From Argopecten irradians (lineage: Eukaryota > Mollusca > Bivalvia > Pectinida > Pectinidae), in NCBI RefSeq assembly GCF_041381155.1, contig NC_091144.1, positions 1,364,001-1,428,000 on the forward strand: a stretch of DNA of 64,000 bases. Reading direction: 5' to 3'. Below the pieces are notes generated by a model that saw only the letters and a program-made list of their open reading frames with translations, was not told where the DNA came from and did not search any database. This document shows, piece after piece, positions 35,475 to 47,109 of the stretch (position 1 is the stretch's first letter; every line of letters starts with the position of its first letter). A program made the position numbers and the translations under genes.

Positions 35475-37922
35475 TGTACACGATATTGACTGTAATGTCT
35501 TACTTCAGGAGCTTGGCTTGTACACGATATTGACTGTAATGTCTTACTTTAGGAGCTTGGCTTGTACACGATATTGACTGTAATGTCTTACTTCAGGAGC
35601 TTGGTTTGTACAATATATTGACTGTAATGTCTTACTTTAGGAGCTTGGCTTGTACACGATATTGACTGTAATGTCTTACTTCAGGAGCTTGGCTTGTACA
35701 CGATATTGACTGTAATGTCTTACTTCAGGAGCTTGGTTTGTACACGATATTGACTGTAATGTCTTACTTCAGGAGCTTGGTTTGTACAATATATTGACTG
35801 TAATGTCTTACTTCAGGAGCTTGGTTTGTACAATATATTGACTGTAATGTCTTACTTCAGGAGCTTGGTTTGTACAATATATTGACTGTAATGTCTTACT
35901 TCAGGAGCTTGGTTTGCACACGATATTGACTGTGATGTCTTACTTTAGGAGCTTTGTTTGTACAATATATTGACTGTAATGTCTTACTTTAGGAGCTTGG
36001 CTTGTACACGATATTGACTGTAATGTCTTACTTCAGGAGCTTGGCTTGTACACGATATTGACTGTAATGTCTTACTTTAGGAGCTTGGCTTGTACACGAT
36101 ATTGACTGTAATGTCTTACTTTAGGAGCTTGGCTTGTACACGATATTGACTGTAATGTCTTACTTTAGGAGCTTGGTTTGTACAATATATTGACTGTAAT
36201 GTCTTACTTTAGGAGCTTGGCTTGTACACGATATTGACTGTAATGTCTTACTTTAGGAGCTTGGCTTGTACACGATATTGACTGTAATGTCTTACTTCAG
36301 AAGCTTTGCTTGTACACGATATTGACTGTAATGTCTTACTTTAGGAGTTTGGCTTGTACACGATATTGAATGTAATGTCTTACTTCAGAAGCTTGGCTTG
36401 TACACGATATTGACTGTAATGTCTTACTTCAGGAGCTTTGCTTGTACACGATATTGACTGTAATGTCTTACTTTAGGAGCTTGGCTTGTACACGATATTG
36501 ACTGTAATGTCTTACTTCAGAAGCTTGGCTTGTACACGATATTGACTGTAATGTCTTACTTCAGAAGCTTGGCTTGTACACGATATTGACTGTTATGTCT
36601 TACTTTAGGAGCTTTGTTTGTACACGATATTGACTGTGATGTCTTACTTTAGGAGCTTTGTTTGTACAATATATTGACTGTAATGTCTTACTTCAGGAGC
36701 TTTGCTTGTACACGATATTGACTGTAATGTCTTACTTCAGGAGCTTTGCTTGTACACGATATTGACTGTAATGTCTTACTTCAGAAGCTTGGCTTGTACA
36801 CGATATTGACTGTAATGTCTTACTTTAGGAGTTTGGCTTGTACACGATATTGACTGTAATGTCTTACTTTAGGAGCTTGGTTTGTACAATATATTGACTG
36901 TAATGTCTTACTTCAGAAGCTTGGCTTGTACACGATATTGACTGTAATGTCTTACTTCAGGAGCTTGGCTTGTACACGATATTGACTGTAATGTCTTACT
37001 TTAGGAGCTTGGCTTGTACACGATATTGACTGTAATGTCTTACTTTAGGAGCTTGGTTTGTACAATATATTGACTGTAATGTCTTACTTCAGGAGCTTGG
37101 TTTGTACAATATATTGACTGTAATGTCTTACTTCAGGAGCTTGGCTTGTACACGATATTGACTGTAATGTCTTACTTCAGGAGCTTGGTTTGTACAATAT
37201 ATTGACTGTAATGTCTTACTTCAGGAGCTTGGTTTGTACAATATATTGACTGTAATGTCTTACTTTAGGAGTTTGGTTTGTACACGATATTGACTGTAAT
37301 GTCTTACTTTAGGAGTTTGGCTTGTACACGATATTGACTGTAATGTCTTACTTCAGGAGCTTGGTTTGTACAATATATTGACTGTAATGTCTTACTTCAG
37401 GAGCTTGGTTTGTACAATATATTGACTGTAATGTCTTACTTCAGGAGCTTGGTTTGTACAATATATTGACTGTAATGTCTTACTTCAGGAGCTTGGTTTG
37501 TACAATATATTGACTGTAATGTCTTACTTCAGGAGCTTGGTTTGTACAATATATTGACTGTAATGTCTTACTTTAGGAGCTTGGTTTGTACACGATATTG
37601 ACTGTAATGTCTTACTTCAGGAGCTTTGCTTGTACACGATATTGACTGTAATGTCTTACTTTAGGACTTTGGCTTGTACACGATATTGACTGTAATGTCT
37701 TACTTCAGGAGCTTGGTTTGTACAATATATTGACTGTAATGTCTTACTTCAGGAGCTTGGTTTGTACAATATATTGACTGTAATGTCTTACTTCAGGAGC
37801 TTGGCTTGTACACGATATTGACTGTAATGTCTTACTTCAGGAGCTTGGCTTGTACACGATATTGACTGTAATGTCTTACTTCAGGAGCTTGGCTTGTACA
37901 CGATATTGACTGTAATGTCTTA
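35475..37922. repeat. 44-bp satellite array, about 56 units
   Basis: A nearly indel-free tandem array with unit TTGTACACGATATTGACTG, then TAATGTCTTACTTCAGGAGC, then TTGGC. Two interspersed variants differ at one block (TGTACACGATATTG versus TGTACAATATATTG) plus a C/T change in CTTCAGG/CTTTAGG. It lies in the minus-strand gene's intron, between the discoidin exon and the right inverted arm. On the gene's sense strand each unit contains GAAGTAAGACATTACAG, a donor-like and an acceptor-like site 14 nt apart end to end. Confidence 0.95.
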
Positions 37923-39147
37923 GTATTTTCTTATAAAATATATATTATACACCTAACCCTTATTTAATGCTTCGTTTTAACAACGTTTTCCAGCTTTGAT
38001 CCTTTATAGAAAAAAAAATAATTTGAATACCAATTTCCTTTCTAAATCTGCCAACAAAATTGGGGTTTCGTGTACTGACTTGTTTTCTCGAATTAATTTT
38101 TTGCTTTTTTGCAATATTTTAGAATAAAGATAATAAGTGGTGTACAAATTAACCTAAAATTTCAAAAACATAAAGTGATACAATTGTCATTTACCATAGG
38201 ACTGATTTTTATTTCAATTGAAATGAGTACAATACAGATTTAGAGCATAGATATTCGGTACAGCTTAAACGCTATCAGAAATAATTAAATTAAAAATGAA
38301 AATGATTCTACTCAGAGCGAAGAAAGATACATATTCAATTTTCGAGATGACAACAGATATGAATGAATTTTGTTTGAAAGAGTCAAAACGTATTTGATCT
38401 AGGATGAACCGAGACCTCAACACATTGAATCCTCAGTGGTGTACATCCTTAAAAACAAGTGTTATGTTTCAATGTAAATAGAATAAAAGCGGGTTGAATA
38501 TTCAATGCGGGTCATGCTGCCTGTGAAACTTACGTTATATTTTGTGTGGAGTGATATCTTATTTTGTAAAAATAAAAATAAAAAAATGCAAATTCTTTTA
38601 TCGAGTGTTTCAATATGACTGACTAAATCAAACTCAATATTTCACCAGATCATGCCCACAACCAGCTGTTCGTGTCCGGGACATACGTGGCCCCCGTTTG
38701 GCGTTACAGTAACGGACCGGAAGTGATCGACAGCGCCCTCTGGTCCCCGGGTAACCATGATGACAGTACCGGACACTGTGTCGCGTTAACACGGTCAGGT
38801 TTATCCAGTGTTGATTGTATGGAGAGACTGTTCTCTACAGTTGGATGTGTGTCCTTGGCCGTTTTCGATGTTACGGTTTGACTGGTTGGACCTAGTTGTT
38901 CGTTTATGAATTAATGACGGATATGTTCATTTCAATTAGACGAGCCTTGACAAAGCACTTACAGGCCTGTTTAAAAATGTGCAGGTGTGTTAGGATTTAT
39001 ACTTGAAATACTTACTTTAACAAAAGGTCGAACCGGTTGTTTCGAATAAACGAAAACGTCTGTATTGAAATATAGTGTATACACATAAAGAAAACCTGTA
39101 AATAAAACCCAGAGACACCGTGTCTCCGCTAACAGTAGATGGGAAAC
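37923..39147. repeat. Right arm of large inverted duplication
   Basis: Reverse-complement partner of 32726-33938. It starts exactly where the 44-bp array stops, at GTATTTTCTTATAAAATAT, and ends at AGTAGATGGGAAAC. Scattered substitutions and small indels relative to the left arm. Confidence 0.85.
38649..38881 (+). pseudogene. Inverted copy of the lectin-like last exon
   Basis: Starts after the same acceptor (TTCACCAG) as the minus-strand exon. It keeps HNQLFVSGTYVAP, YSNGPEVIDSALWSPG and HCVALTRSGLSSVDC, then diverges: RLFSTVGCVSLAVFDVTV instead of RLFSICG-stop. One Asp is changed to Val before WRYSNG. No upstream plus-strand exons exist unless the segment between the arms is inverted. Probably a dead exon copy, though the frame is still open. 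Confidence 0.7.
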
Positions 39148-39239
39148 TTTTTTTGTGTGCTCAGATATTGGCTTATTACACCTGTATCTAATCTCATTCA
39201 TATAGTCTCAGGCGTATTTAAAACAAGTTTTATATTTTC

Positions 39240-39590
39240 CGTTTTGACTCTTCTACCTTCTATAGCCATATTACTTCTACCACCATCTCGTCTCTACCAC
39301 TATCTCACTTCTACCGCCATCTCACTTCTACCACCATCTCGTCTCTACCGCCATCTCACTTCTACCGCCATCTCACTTCTACCACCATCTCGTCTCTACC
39401 GCCATCTCACTTCTACCACCATCTTGTCTCAACAACCTCTCACTTCTACCCTCATCTCGTCTCAACCGATATCTCACGTTTACCACCATCTCGTCTCATC
39501 TACCGTTTCACCTCAACCACCTTCTCTCATTTACAACTATCTCTTATCCACAACTACGATCTTATCTCGACCACCATCTTTTACATTTAA
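39240..39590 (+). repeat. 17/51-bp minisatellite
   Basis: Units CTTCTACCACCATCTCG, CTCTACCGCCATCTCA and similar repeat every 17 bp, with a higher-order 51-bp period. The resulting open frame (39139-39801, LLPPSRLYRHLTSTAIS repeats) is a repeat artefact. Confidence 0.85.
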
Positions 39591-39639
39591 AATCTATACA
39601 TTAAACTGTTATAACTACATTTTAAGCACGAAGCGCTCA

Positions 39640-40780
39640 GAGCCCCAAGTTTTATCATCATTGCACAATGTTTTTTTTATTTATTCTGTTAATCATCTTT
39701 TTAATTATTTTGTTCTTCATTTAAGTACATTGACATATTCTTCAATAATTTCATATCTCTGTATCGTTGTAACAGTAACTTTCTATCGAGATATAGTTTG
39801 AATAGGGAAACAATAGAACAATTGTCAACTCTTCTGTTAGAAATATGATAATGTTTGTATATTGTATAGCCAATTAAGGACAAAAGAACATTAAATTCGC
39901 TGTAATTCTGATCAGCAATCTTATAACCTATAGCAATGAACATCATTTTCCTTAATTGTACATTGTAGTGATATTTTTCTAAAAATATATGGATTAAATT
40001 CCACAAAGCATCTACACATCGACATTCAATAAAATAGTGTTGATAATCATCCTTAATTTTACATATCAAACATGTATCATCCTCAATAATATTCCATCTT
40101 TTAAGCACAATTCCATTTGGAAGGATATTATTAAATAGTTTCCATTTGTATATTTTTTCATCATTCTCTATGATGTTATTATTGATAAATTCAAATAATC
40201 CATGATAAATCGAACCAGTATTTTCTAGTTGAAAAATACCTTCCCACATACCTCTACAGTACGAAAGAGATTTCTTTTTTCTAATAAAAGTAGAATAAAG
40301 AAATTTATTATTCACATTTTGCAATTTAACACCAACACCTTTATCAAACACCAGAAGATCAGAACATGTTTGTACAGTCGTACGTGCGTTATCTCCCTTC
40401 AGCTTATCTTTCCATTCTTTCGGAATAGCTTTCTTTACCTGAATTACCTCACTTCAATTTCTTGTTTCTTTTAATTGTCGATCAATTTTCAATTCATCTA
40501 TTCCGTCATTACCAATTATATCATTAATGAAGATAAGGTCAGATTCAATCCATGTATTGTATGAGGGAACTTCCATTAATTTTGATGTATTTGTTTCCCC
40601 AAATGACTTCTCTACAAATATCTCAATAATTATAATCAACGAGTGGTTTATTACTTTCCCTGAGTTTCAACCACGATTGCAATATATTGATGTAAAATTT
40701 TGGAACATCATTTTTTGGAAGATTGCGTATGTGTCCCGGAAAAATTTGAAACAATTTTCTGGTTCCACCTAGTTTGCCGC
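39640..40780 (-). mobile_element. LINE 3' fragment (L1/Tx1-like)
   Basis: 5'-truncated non-LTR retrotransposon read on the minus strand. It retains the C-terminal part of the ORF2 product, beyond the reverse transcriptase domain: REVIWGNKYIKING and a W-x-x...D-L-I-F-I-N-D-I segment near 40550, then the zinc-finger-like end. A stop and at least one frameshift lie at 40560-40660. Its 3' end is near 39640 and its truncated end near 40780, where repeat family A begins. Confidence 0.75.
39701..40351 (-). pseudogene. LINE ORF2 C-terminus with zf-RVT-like motif
   Basis: A 216-residue open frame, the longest contiguous retroelement frame in the window. Segment YKWKLFNNILPNGIVLKRW is followed by DDTCLICKIKDDYQHYFIEC and ALWNLIHIFL. 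This is the W-K...L-P...C-x-x-C...H...C...W arrangement found after the reverse transcriptase in L1/Tx1-type LINEs, thought to help nucleic-acid binding. No catalytic domain is present here. Confidence 0.7.
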
Positions 40781-40794
40781 ACTTTTGACAATGT

Positions 40795-40876
40795 TGAACG
40801 CTCGCCTCTGTGGCCGAGACACTCCACAGTCTATAAAATTGTCTGGTCCTGCTAAGCGCTCAGAATACCGGGAGTG
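40795..40876 (+). repeat. Repeat family A, 5' piece, split by the foldback element
   Basis: GAGACACTCCACAGTCTATA through CTGCTAAGCGCTCAGAATAC matches family A near 19705-19755. The rest continues at 48867 after the foldback element. Confidence 0.7.
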
Positions 40877-40880
40877 AAGG

Positions 40881-43560
40881 TGGTTGCGAGTTCCTAGTTC
40901 CTAGTTCCGTTTAATAAACGGAACTAGGAACCAGACCCGAGTTCCGTTTAACTTAAACGGAACTAGGAACCAGACCCGAGTTCCGTTTAACTTAAACGGA
41001 ACATGGAACCAGGCCCTAGTTTCGTTTAACTTAAACGGAACTAGGAACCAGACCCGAGTTCCGTTTAACATACATACTGGCGAACGAGCGGAGTTCCGTT
41101 TATTAGGATTCCTATCTCTAACTGCATGTTCAATTACCTATTATATACAGGAATCGAACTTAGAGCTTCCATGAATAATACAGCACAGAATTAATGTCCT
41201 TAACACAAGTTTCCTTAAACGGATCTGACACCTAGACTCCAGTTCCGTTTAACTTAAACGGAACTAGGAACCAGACCCGAGTTCCGTTTAAGCTTATACG
41301 GAACTAGGAACCAGACCCGAGTTCCGTTTAACAAACATACTGGCCAACGAGCGGAGTTCCGTTTATTAGGATTCCTATCTCTAACTGCATGTTCAATTAC
41401 CTATTATATACAGGAATCGAACTTAGAGCTTCCATGAATAATACAGCACAGAATTAATCTCCTTAACACAAGTTTCCTTAAACGGATCTGACACCTAGAC
41501 TCCAGTTCCGTTTAACTTAAACTAGGAACCAGACCCGAGTTCCGTTTAAGCTTATACGGAACTAGGAACCAGACCCGAGTTCCGTTTAACTTAAACGGAA
41601 CATGGAACCAGGCCCTAGTTCCGTTTAACTTAAACGGAACTAGAAACCAGACCTGAGTTCCGTTTAACACAAATATACTGGTCAATGAGTCGAGTTCCGT
41701 TTATTAGGATTTCTGCATCGTATAAGATATTAAATTCAAATGATATAAAGGAATCTAGCTCTGAGCTTTCAGGAATGATACAACAGAGAATTAATCTCTA
41801 TAACACAGATTTTATTAAACGGATCTGACACCTAGACCCCAGTTCCGTTTTGCTTAAACGGAACTAGGAACCAGACCCTTGCTCCGTTTAACACAAATAC
41901 TGGTCAACCAGCCGGATTCCGTTTATTAAAATTTCTACCTGTAATAAGATGTTTAATTACCATTATAATTCTGAAATCGAACGTAAAGCTTCCATGAATA
42001 ATACAACACTTAATTATTCTATATAACAGAATTTCTTCAGCGGGTTTGACACCTAGACCCCAATTCCATTTAACTAAATCGGAACTAGGAACCAGACCCG
42101 AGTTCCGTTTAACACAAATACTGGTCAACCAGCCGAGTTCCATTTATTAGAATTTCTACCTCTAATTAGATGTTTAATTACCATTGTAATACATGAAGTG
42201 AACTTAAAGCTTCCATGAATAATACAACATAGAATTTCTTCAACGGGTTTGACACCTAGACCCTGGTTCCGTTTAACTTAAACGGAAACTAGGACCCAGA
42301 CCCGGGTTCTGTTTAAGCTCAAACAGAACTAGGAACCATATTCGAGTTCCGTTTTATTTGATCGGAACTAGGAACCAGACTCGAGGTCAGTTTAGAGCCG
42401 ACGCTTGCATAGATGTGACTTTTTTAGATATATTTTTACAGGAATTGTCTTTGAAATTTCAGGACCATGTAATTAAAGTAAAAATCATTTCAGTGTATAT
42501 TTCTTTACACGAAGTCGGACAACGAGACCTGTTCTGTTCTGTTTAATATTATGCGGATCTAGGAACCAGTTCCTAGTTCTCTTTAAGACGATGTTGGCCT
42601 ATACATTGCTTTACATTGCCTTTAAAGACTTTAATGAATATCCTGATGCTTAATAGTGCCCCGTATCACAATACGGGTGCCTTATAGTAATCAGGTTGTC
42701 GGTCTATCTGTCCGTCCGTCTGTACGTCCGTCCGTCCGTCCGTCCGTCCGTCCGCCTGTCCTTTTTTAGTTCTTTTTTTTTTGTTACCAAGAAGTCTTAA
42801 ATTGCAGATATAGGTTACCTTAGTGCCCTTGTTCTGCATATTACATTTTTGGGCCAATCGGTCAATATGATGGCCGACAGAGAAACAATTTTGATTTTGG
42901 TAGTTGAAGATATTTATCTCTATTAAGCACCAAAGGGATCTGTCTGAAATTTCAGAGGTTGGTTTCCCCTAGGTTCCTAGTTGCGTATAAGGCATTTTTG
43001 AACCGATCTATCAACAAGATAGCCCCAAATGGGCCATACAACTCAATCAAACAAAATCAACAAGATGGCCAAGAGGCAGTCATCTTTGATTTTAATATTT
43101 ATTGTTTAAAAAACAGAGAAAATATTCCTCTTTCGTCAGACATACATCATTCTTTGGTACGCGCCAAGAATCCTCTAAGATATCTTGTAATATATACTGT
43201 CATCAATCATTTCGAAATCAGAGCTTCAATTGTACATTTCATTGTCAAGATATTACTTTTCCTAATCGCAAAGCACCTTGAGCGGGGCCTATTTTGACGT
43301 GTCAGTGTTCTAGTATTGAACAGTAATCGTCTTCGGAACCTTTAGGAACATATAATCACAGAAAAAACTCAATATAGCGTAGAAATGGAGTCGAAAAAAC
43401 CATGCCCGAGTTCCGTTTAAGAACATACGAATCTAGAAATTAGACCCGAGTTCCTTTTAACCCAACGCAATCAAATTCCATATTCAGTTCACGTGCTTTT
43501 ACTGACCAATGAGTTCGTTTATTATGATTCCCACGTGTAATAAGATGTTTAACTGGACAT
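40881..43560. repeat. Left arm of the foldback-like element
   Basis: Modules with AACGGAACTAGGAACCAGAC and CCGAGTTCCGTTTAA alternate with spacers that include GGAATCGAACTTAGAGCTTC and CTAACTGCATGTTCAATTAC. Spacer-start landmarks (TTTAACA...ACTGG) lie near 41071, 41328, 41670, 41890 and 42110. The arm is interrupted at about 42600-43390 by a family C repeat and resumes at 43395-43560 with two further, diverged modules. Confidence 0.8.
42600..43390 (-). repeat. Dispersed repeat family C, inserted in the left arm
   Basis: Reverse-orientation copy of the repeat at 11917-12370. It contains a (TCCG)n microsatellite at about 42710-42755 and ends with TTTTGACGTGTCAGTGTTCT. Arm sequence resumes on its right side, so it inserted after the arm was in place. 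Confidence 0.6.
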
Positions 43561-44341
43561 TTTCATTGGACAATATGACGGGTGTTTTATCTAACAAGGA
43601 AAAGTGGTCAATGGCATTCATATCTTAACTCGAGTTATGAAGAAGAATTTTCCTCATCTCGCACGCTTAAGTTAGCCCTGTTGCACCTCAGTTTTGGTCA
43701 AAGGTTCAAGCCCCTGGTTATGCAATACACGATAGACTGCCGTCCTCTTTGCCTGCTAAGCTTGAGTGTTGAACTCTGGAAACTTGGTCAATGAACCAGG
43801 TAGTGTTCGGCTCCAAGGAGCACCACACGATGGAGAGGCTGTTGCGTCTCTCCATCCAGAATGTCATATATAAACTTGAAAACTTCTGCCCTGAACAGGA
43901 CATTGAGAGGATTGGCTTCTTTGAAGGTGTCATTACTCGTCAATATCAGACGTGGTCCCTTCTGCCTTTTTTGAAGAGAATTCAGACGTTGAAGGCCATT
44001 ACCTCACAGAGGTCAGTACCACCAAAAAAAGAAAGCTAGAAATTCTGCTCCCACTGTTATATGCGACCGAAGTCAAAGCCTTATTTCAATGGTAACATTG
44101 GGAAGGGTAGGAAGAGTACAAATCATTGGGACAAGACGAAAAGTTCCTGATTCGTCTCTCCGTCCTTGCTCGTTCCATACGAAAGGTCTGTTCTTGAGAA
44201 TTCAGCCAGTCTCAGATTCAAGTCCTCCTCTCGTAAATTAGGGTTTGGGTAAGGCAACAATTCTCTATCTGTGAAGGTCTCGATATTCCTTGTTTTCATC
44301 TTCCTGTAGGAGATCGTCATTCCACCTTCTTTCTAGAGTCA

Positions 44342-44700
44342 ATGGAAGGATATCACCCAGGACCCTTGAGCCTTTTCTGTAGTGAAGGAGCGGTTTGGCA
44401 TTCCATACTTGCGGCATCCGCACTTTGTGTCAAAGTATTATTTTTCCCTCCTTCGAGGGATCCGGAGATGGCAGTTTCCATCCGGGAGGAACTAAGGACC
44501 ATGCTTTTAAAGGGCGCGGTCGAGGAGGTGCCTATTATGGACTACACACTCGGCTTCTATTCCAGAATAATTCTGATCCGCAAGAGGTTTGGAGCTTGGT
44601 GTCCCATCAACTGCTGCTGGTTGTAGTGTGATTTCCGCACTCTAGGGAAGACATGTCCACAACTATGTCGACGAATTCCTAATGATCCATCTCGTTCGGG
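44342..44700 (+). pseudogene. Reverse transcriptase remnant of the DIRS-like element
   Basis: Starts with ELRTMLLKGAVEEVP and DYTLGFYSRIILIRKRFG, the typical beginning of a DIRS reverse transcriptase (W-R-P-x-x-D-L expected next). About 100 or more residues including motif A are then missing. The catalytic box appears at once as NYVDEFLM near 44665, with the second Asp changed to Glu. An internal deletion plus frameshifts explain the compact remnant. Confidence 0.65.
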
Positions 44701-45019
44701 AATCTTTGGATCGGAACACCCGTCTGGTCATGAAACTTTTGCTTAGAGTTGGCTTAGTTCCTTAAAGAGTATGAGGTTCCCCTTCTTAAAAAATTGTCTT
44801 CTTGGGAAACCGTTTCCACGCGGTTCATGGTATTGTCATTCCAACTTTGAAGAAATTCGAGAAGGCCAGAGATATTCCTCTGACCTTCAACGGCTGGCCC
44901 CTCGTTGGTATCTAAATATTCTGTGTTATCTCAACTCATGGGGTTTGCTCGGTGGTGTACTCTGAAAGGCAATTACAAATGTATTTCAGGGGGTTTCGTT
45001 GTCGTCCATGCCAGCTCCC

Positions 45020-45430
45020 ACCGTTAACATGTTCACGGATGCGTTCATGGAAGTGTTAGGGGCTTACCTCGACATCCATTGCCAGTCGATGGAGTGGTCT
45101 GGGAACATGCAGAAGATGATGGCTCTTCTGTTTTCTCTGCAGACATTTTAGAAGATTCTGCATTCCAATGCAGTTTGAATGGCTACGGACAACTCTACAG
45201 TGGTCGCTTATCTGGAGAGAAGGGACACCAGCTCACGTCCTTTGTGCCCTCGCTATCAGTATTTCCGTATTATTCCTATCTATAAGGAAATGCAGTTAAC
45301 AATTTTAGTCAAGCATCTTCCAGGAAGCGCAAATGTTCTGGCGGATAATCTCCAGGCGGCGCCGGCTGGTTATGACAGAACGGCATCTATATCCCTCGAC
45401 CTTTTTGCCTCTTTTCTCAATAATTAGTTG
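45020..45430 (+). pseudogene. RNase H remnant of the DIRS-like element
   Basis: FTDAFMEVLGAYLD near 45035 corresponds to the first catalytic Asp region. After stops, MATDNSTVVAYLERRDTS (45179 on) gives the T-D-N-x-T-V-V-A-Y motif, and KHLPGSANVLADN follows near 45310. Then LDLFASFLNN near 45395 leads into the recombinase linker. Frame changes and stops separate the pieces. Confidence 0.65.
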
Positions 45431-46037
45431 TCAACCTTTGTCTCTCCGTGGCAAACCAAATGGCTTTGGCCATGGACGCAGGGTTCTACAGAAGTTTCCG
45501 GAGCATTATTGCTCCTTCTTTCCGATAGCGCCACTGTTGCCGCGTCAACCCTGGTTTTCGGAGCTAATGTCGTTTCTGGTGGCTCGTCCTCTGGTTCTCT
45601 CACCAAAAACAAATGTCTTTCGTTAGCATCGGCCCCAGACGTTACCTTCACGCTTGGACGTGATTTCAGGAGTCCTAGCTCAGACAGGCTTTTCTTCGGA
45701 TATGTCAGCTCGCATCGCCCGATCAATTAGGTCTTTCTCCTCTGCCGCCTTTCAGTCACGCTGGAAGATCTTCTTTGATTGGCGTCAGGAAGATTGATCC
45801 GGTCATGGCCTCTTCCCAGCTGATTGCGAGTTTCCTTCTCTGTCTTGTTTAGGGAGCACAATCATGTACTATTGCAGGCTATCACACAGCTATTGCCAGT
45901 GTACTTTCTTTCCGTGGTAAACCAGAGGTAGGATCTTCATTTCTTTGTTTTTCTTTATTCGGGGGTTCAATCTGGACAGGCCTAACGTACAGTAGTTAGC
46001 TCCACAGTGGAACCTAGAACTCGTTTTAGAGTCATAA

Positions 46038-46660
46038 ATGGGGGCTTCGGCTTCTAATGGGCCTTTAGGATCGGACTTCATAAAGTTTTTAACTTTTAAG
46101 ACTGTCTTTCTGCTTGCTGTTGCCTCAGGCCACATGAGAAGTGATATTTATGCATTGTCTTTTCGCTCTTCGCGTATTTCATGGGCAAGAGCTAGTTCTG
46201 CCGTTACCCTTCTCACTGATCCTGAAATTTGGGTAAAGAATTGGGAACCAGGTTTTTCGCCCCATTCCATGAGAATCCCTTTCCTGTCAGTCTCTATTGA
46301 GTCTGGGGGAGAATTATCAGATGCTTTGTTCCTGTCGGGACCTTAAAACAGGGTCAGCAGGATATCTCCTTCCAGTCCATCTCCACATTGATATGTCAGG
46401 TGATCAAGATTGCTTATGAGCCGTCTAATGATCAATCTCATGCGGAATGCAAGGTGAGGGCTCATGAGGTTAGAGCCCTTGCGACTTCTTTGGCTCTCCG
46501 CAATATGTCCTTGTACCAGGACATCAATGTCTTCTGCCGTTTGGCGTGGTCAGTCTACTTTCACCTCCGGTCTCTGTCCTTCCACTTTGATGGACTGTTT
46601 TCTGTCTGTGACTGTTCCTCCTCAGTATACATTAAATGCATTTATGGTCTTTTAACCTCA
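46038..46660 (+). pseudogene. Tyrosine recombinase remnant of the DIRS-like element
   Basis: KFLTFKTVFLLAVASGHMRS (46076 on) carries the first catalytic Arg context (A-S-G-x-R-x-x-E-like, here HMRSD). CKVRAHEVRALATSLAL near 46450 is the H-x-x-R box. The W...STFTS context that precedes the nucleophile is readable in another frame near 46530-46570, but a clear tyrosine is not. A stop after ALFLSGP and frameshifts disable it. Confidence 0.65.
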
Positions 46661-47109
46661 TGCGAGCAGGTTTCACAATGGTGCACCTCTTTCCAAGGAG
46701 AGGTATATCCGTTTTTACCTTTGTTCATTCAACCCTGTTTTATATTCTCTGCCTGGGGCCTGTCCCCTACATTTACCATTTGACTGGATTAGATAAAGAT
46801 ATCTGTAAAAATCGTATGTACTGGGATTAAACGGTCTAGATCTGTTGCTAGGAATTTCCATTTAATTTCAAAAGAATTCCGGTCTCATTCATAAACGCCA
46901 CACGTCGCGTTATCGCATAACTTCACTCGGTCATTTGGACCAGTTGAGCTAAAATGAGTAAATGCTATGGCAAGCCAATTTAAAATTTATTGAAGAAGCA
47001 AGGTCCATCCAGAATTTGATCGAATTATATAAGATATCATATATTATTATATTCGATATCAGGCCCTTCAGGTCAGATGAGCTTTACAAATGTTTATACA
47101 AGCGTTGGG

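Larger units (their letters stand above)
43565..46830 (+). mobile_element. Decayed DIRS-like retroelement inside the foldback element
   Basis: In plus order: gag-like remnant (about 43650-44320), start of reverse transcriptase (44340-44630), displaced catalytic box (about 44655-44690), RNase H (45020-45420) and tyrosine recombinase (about 46040-46650). RNase H plus YR without DDE integrase identifies a DIRS-order element. It belongs to a different branch from the Ngaro-like copy at 4.1-7.8 kb, judging by the RNase H and recombinase wording. Multiple frameshifts and an internal deletion in the reverse transcriptase make it inactive. Its own termini were not identified. Confidence 0.75.

Noticed and set aside
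35475-37922. CRISPR-like array
   Set aside because: Units are head-to-tail 44-bp copies with no unique spacers, in an animal intron; it is a satellite.
39139-39801. 220-codon plus-strand open frame
   Set aside because: Most of it is the 17/51-bp minisatellite, whose period is compatible with an open frame; the rest overlaps the LINE on the other strand.
45424-45730. Open frames on both strands of 100 codons each
   Set aside because: They lie within the DIRS linker between RNase H and recombinase; the overlap on both strands is incidental.
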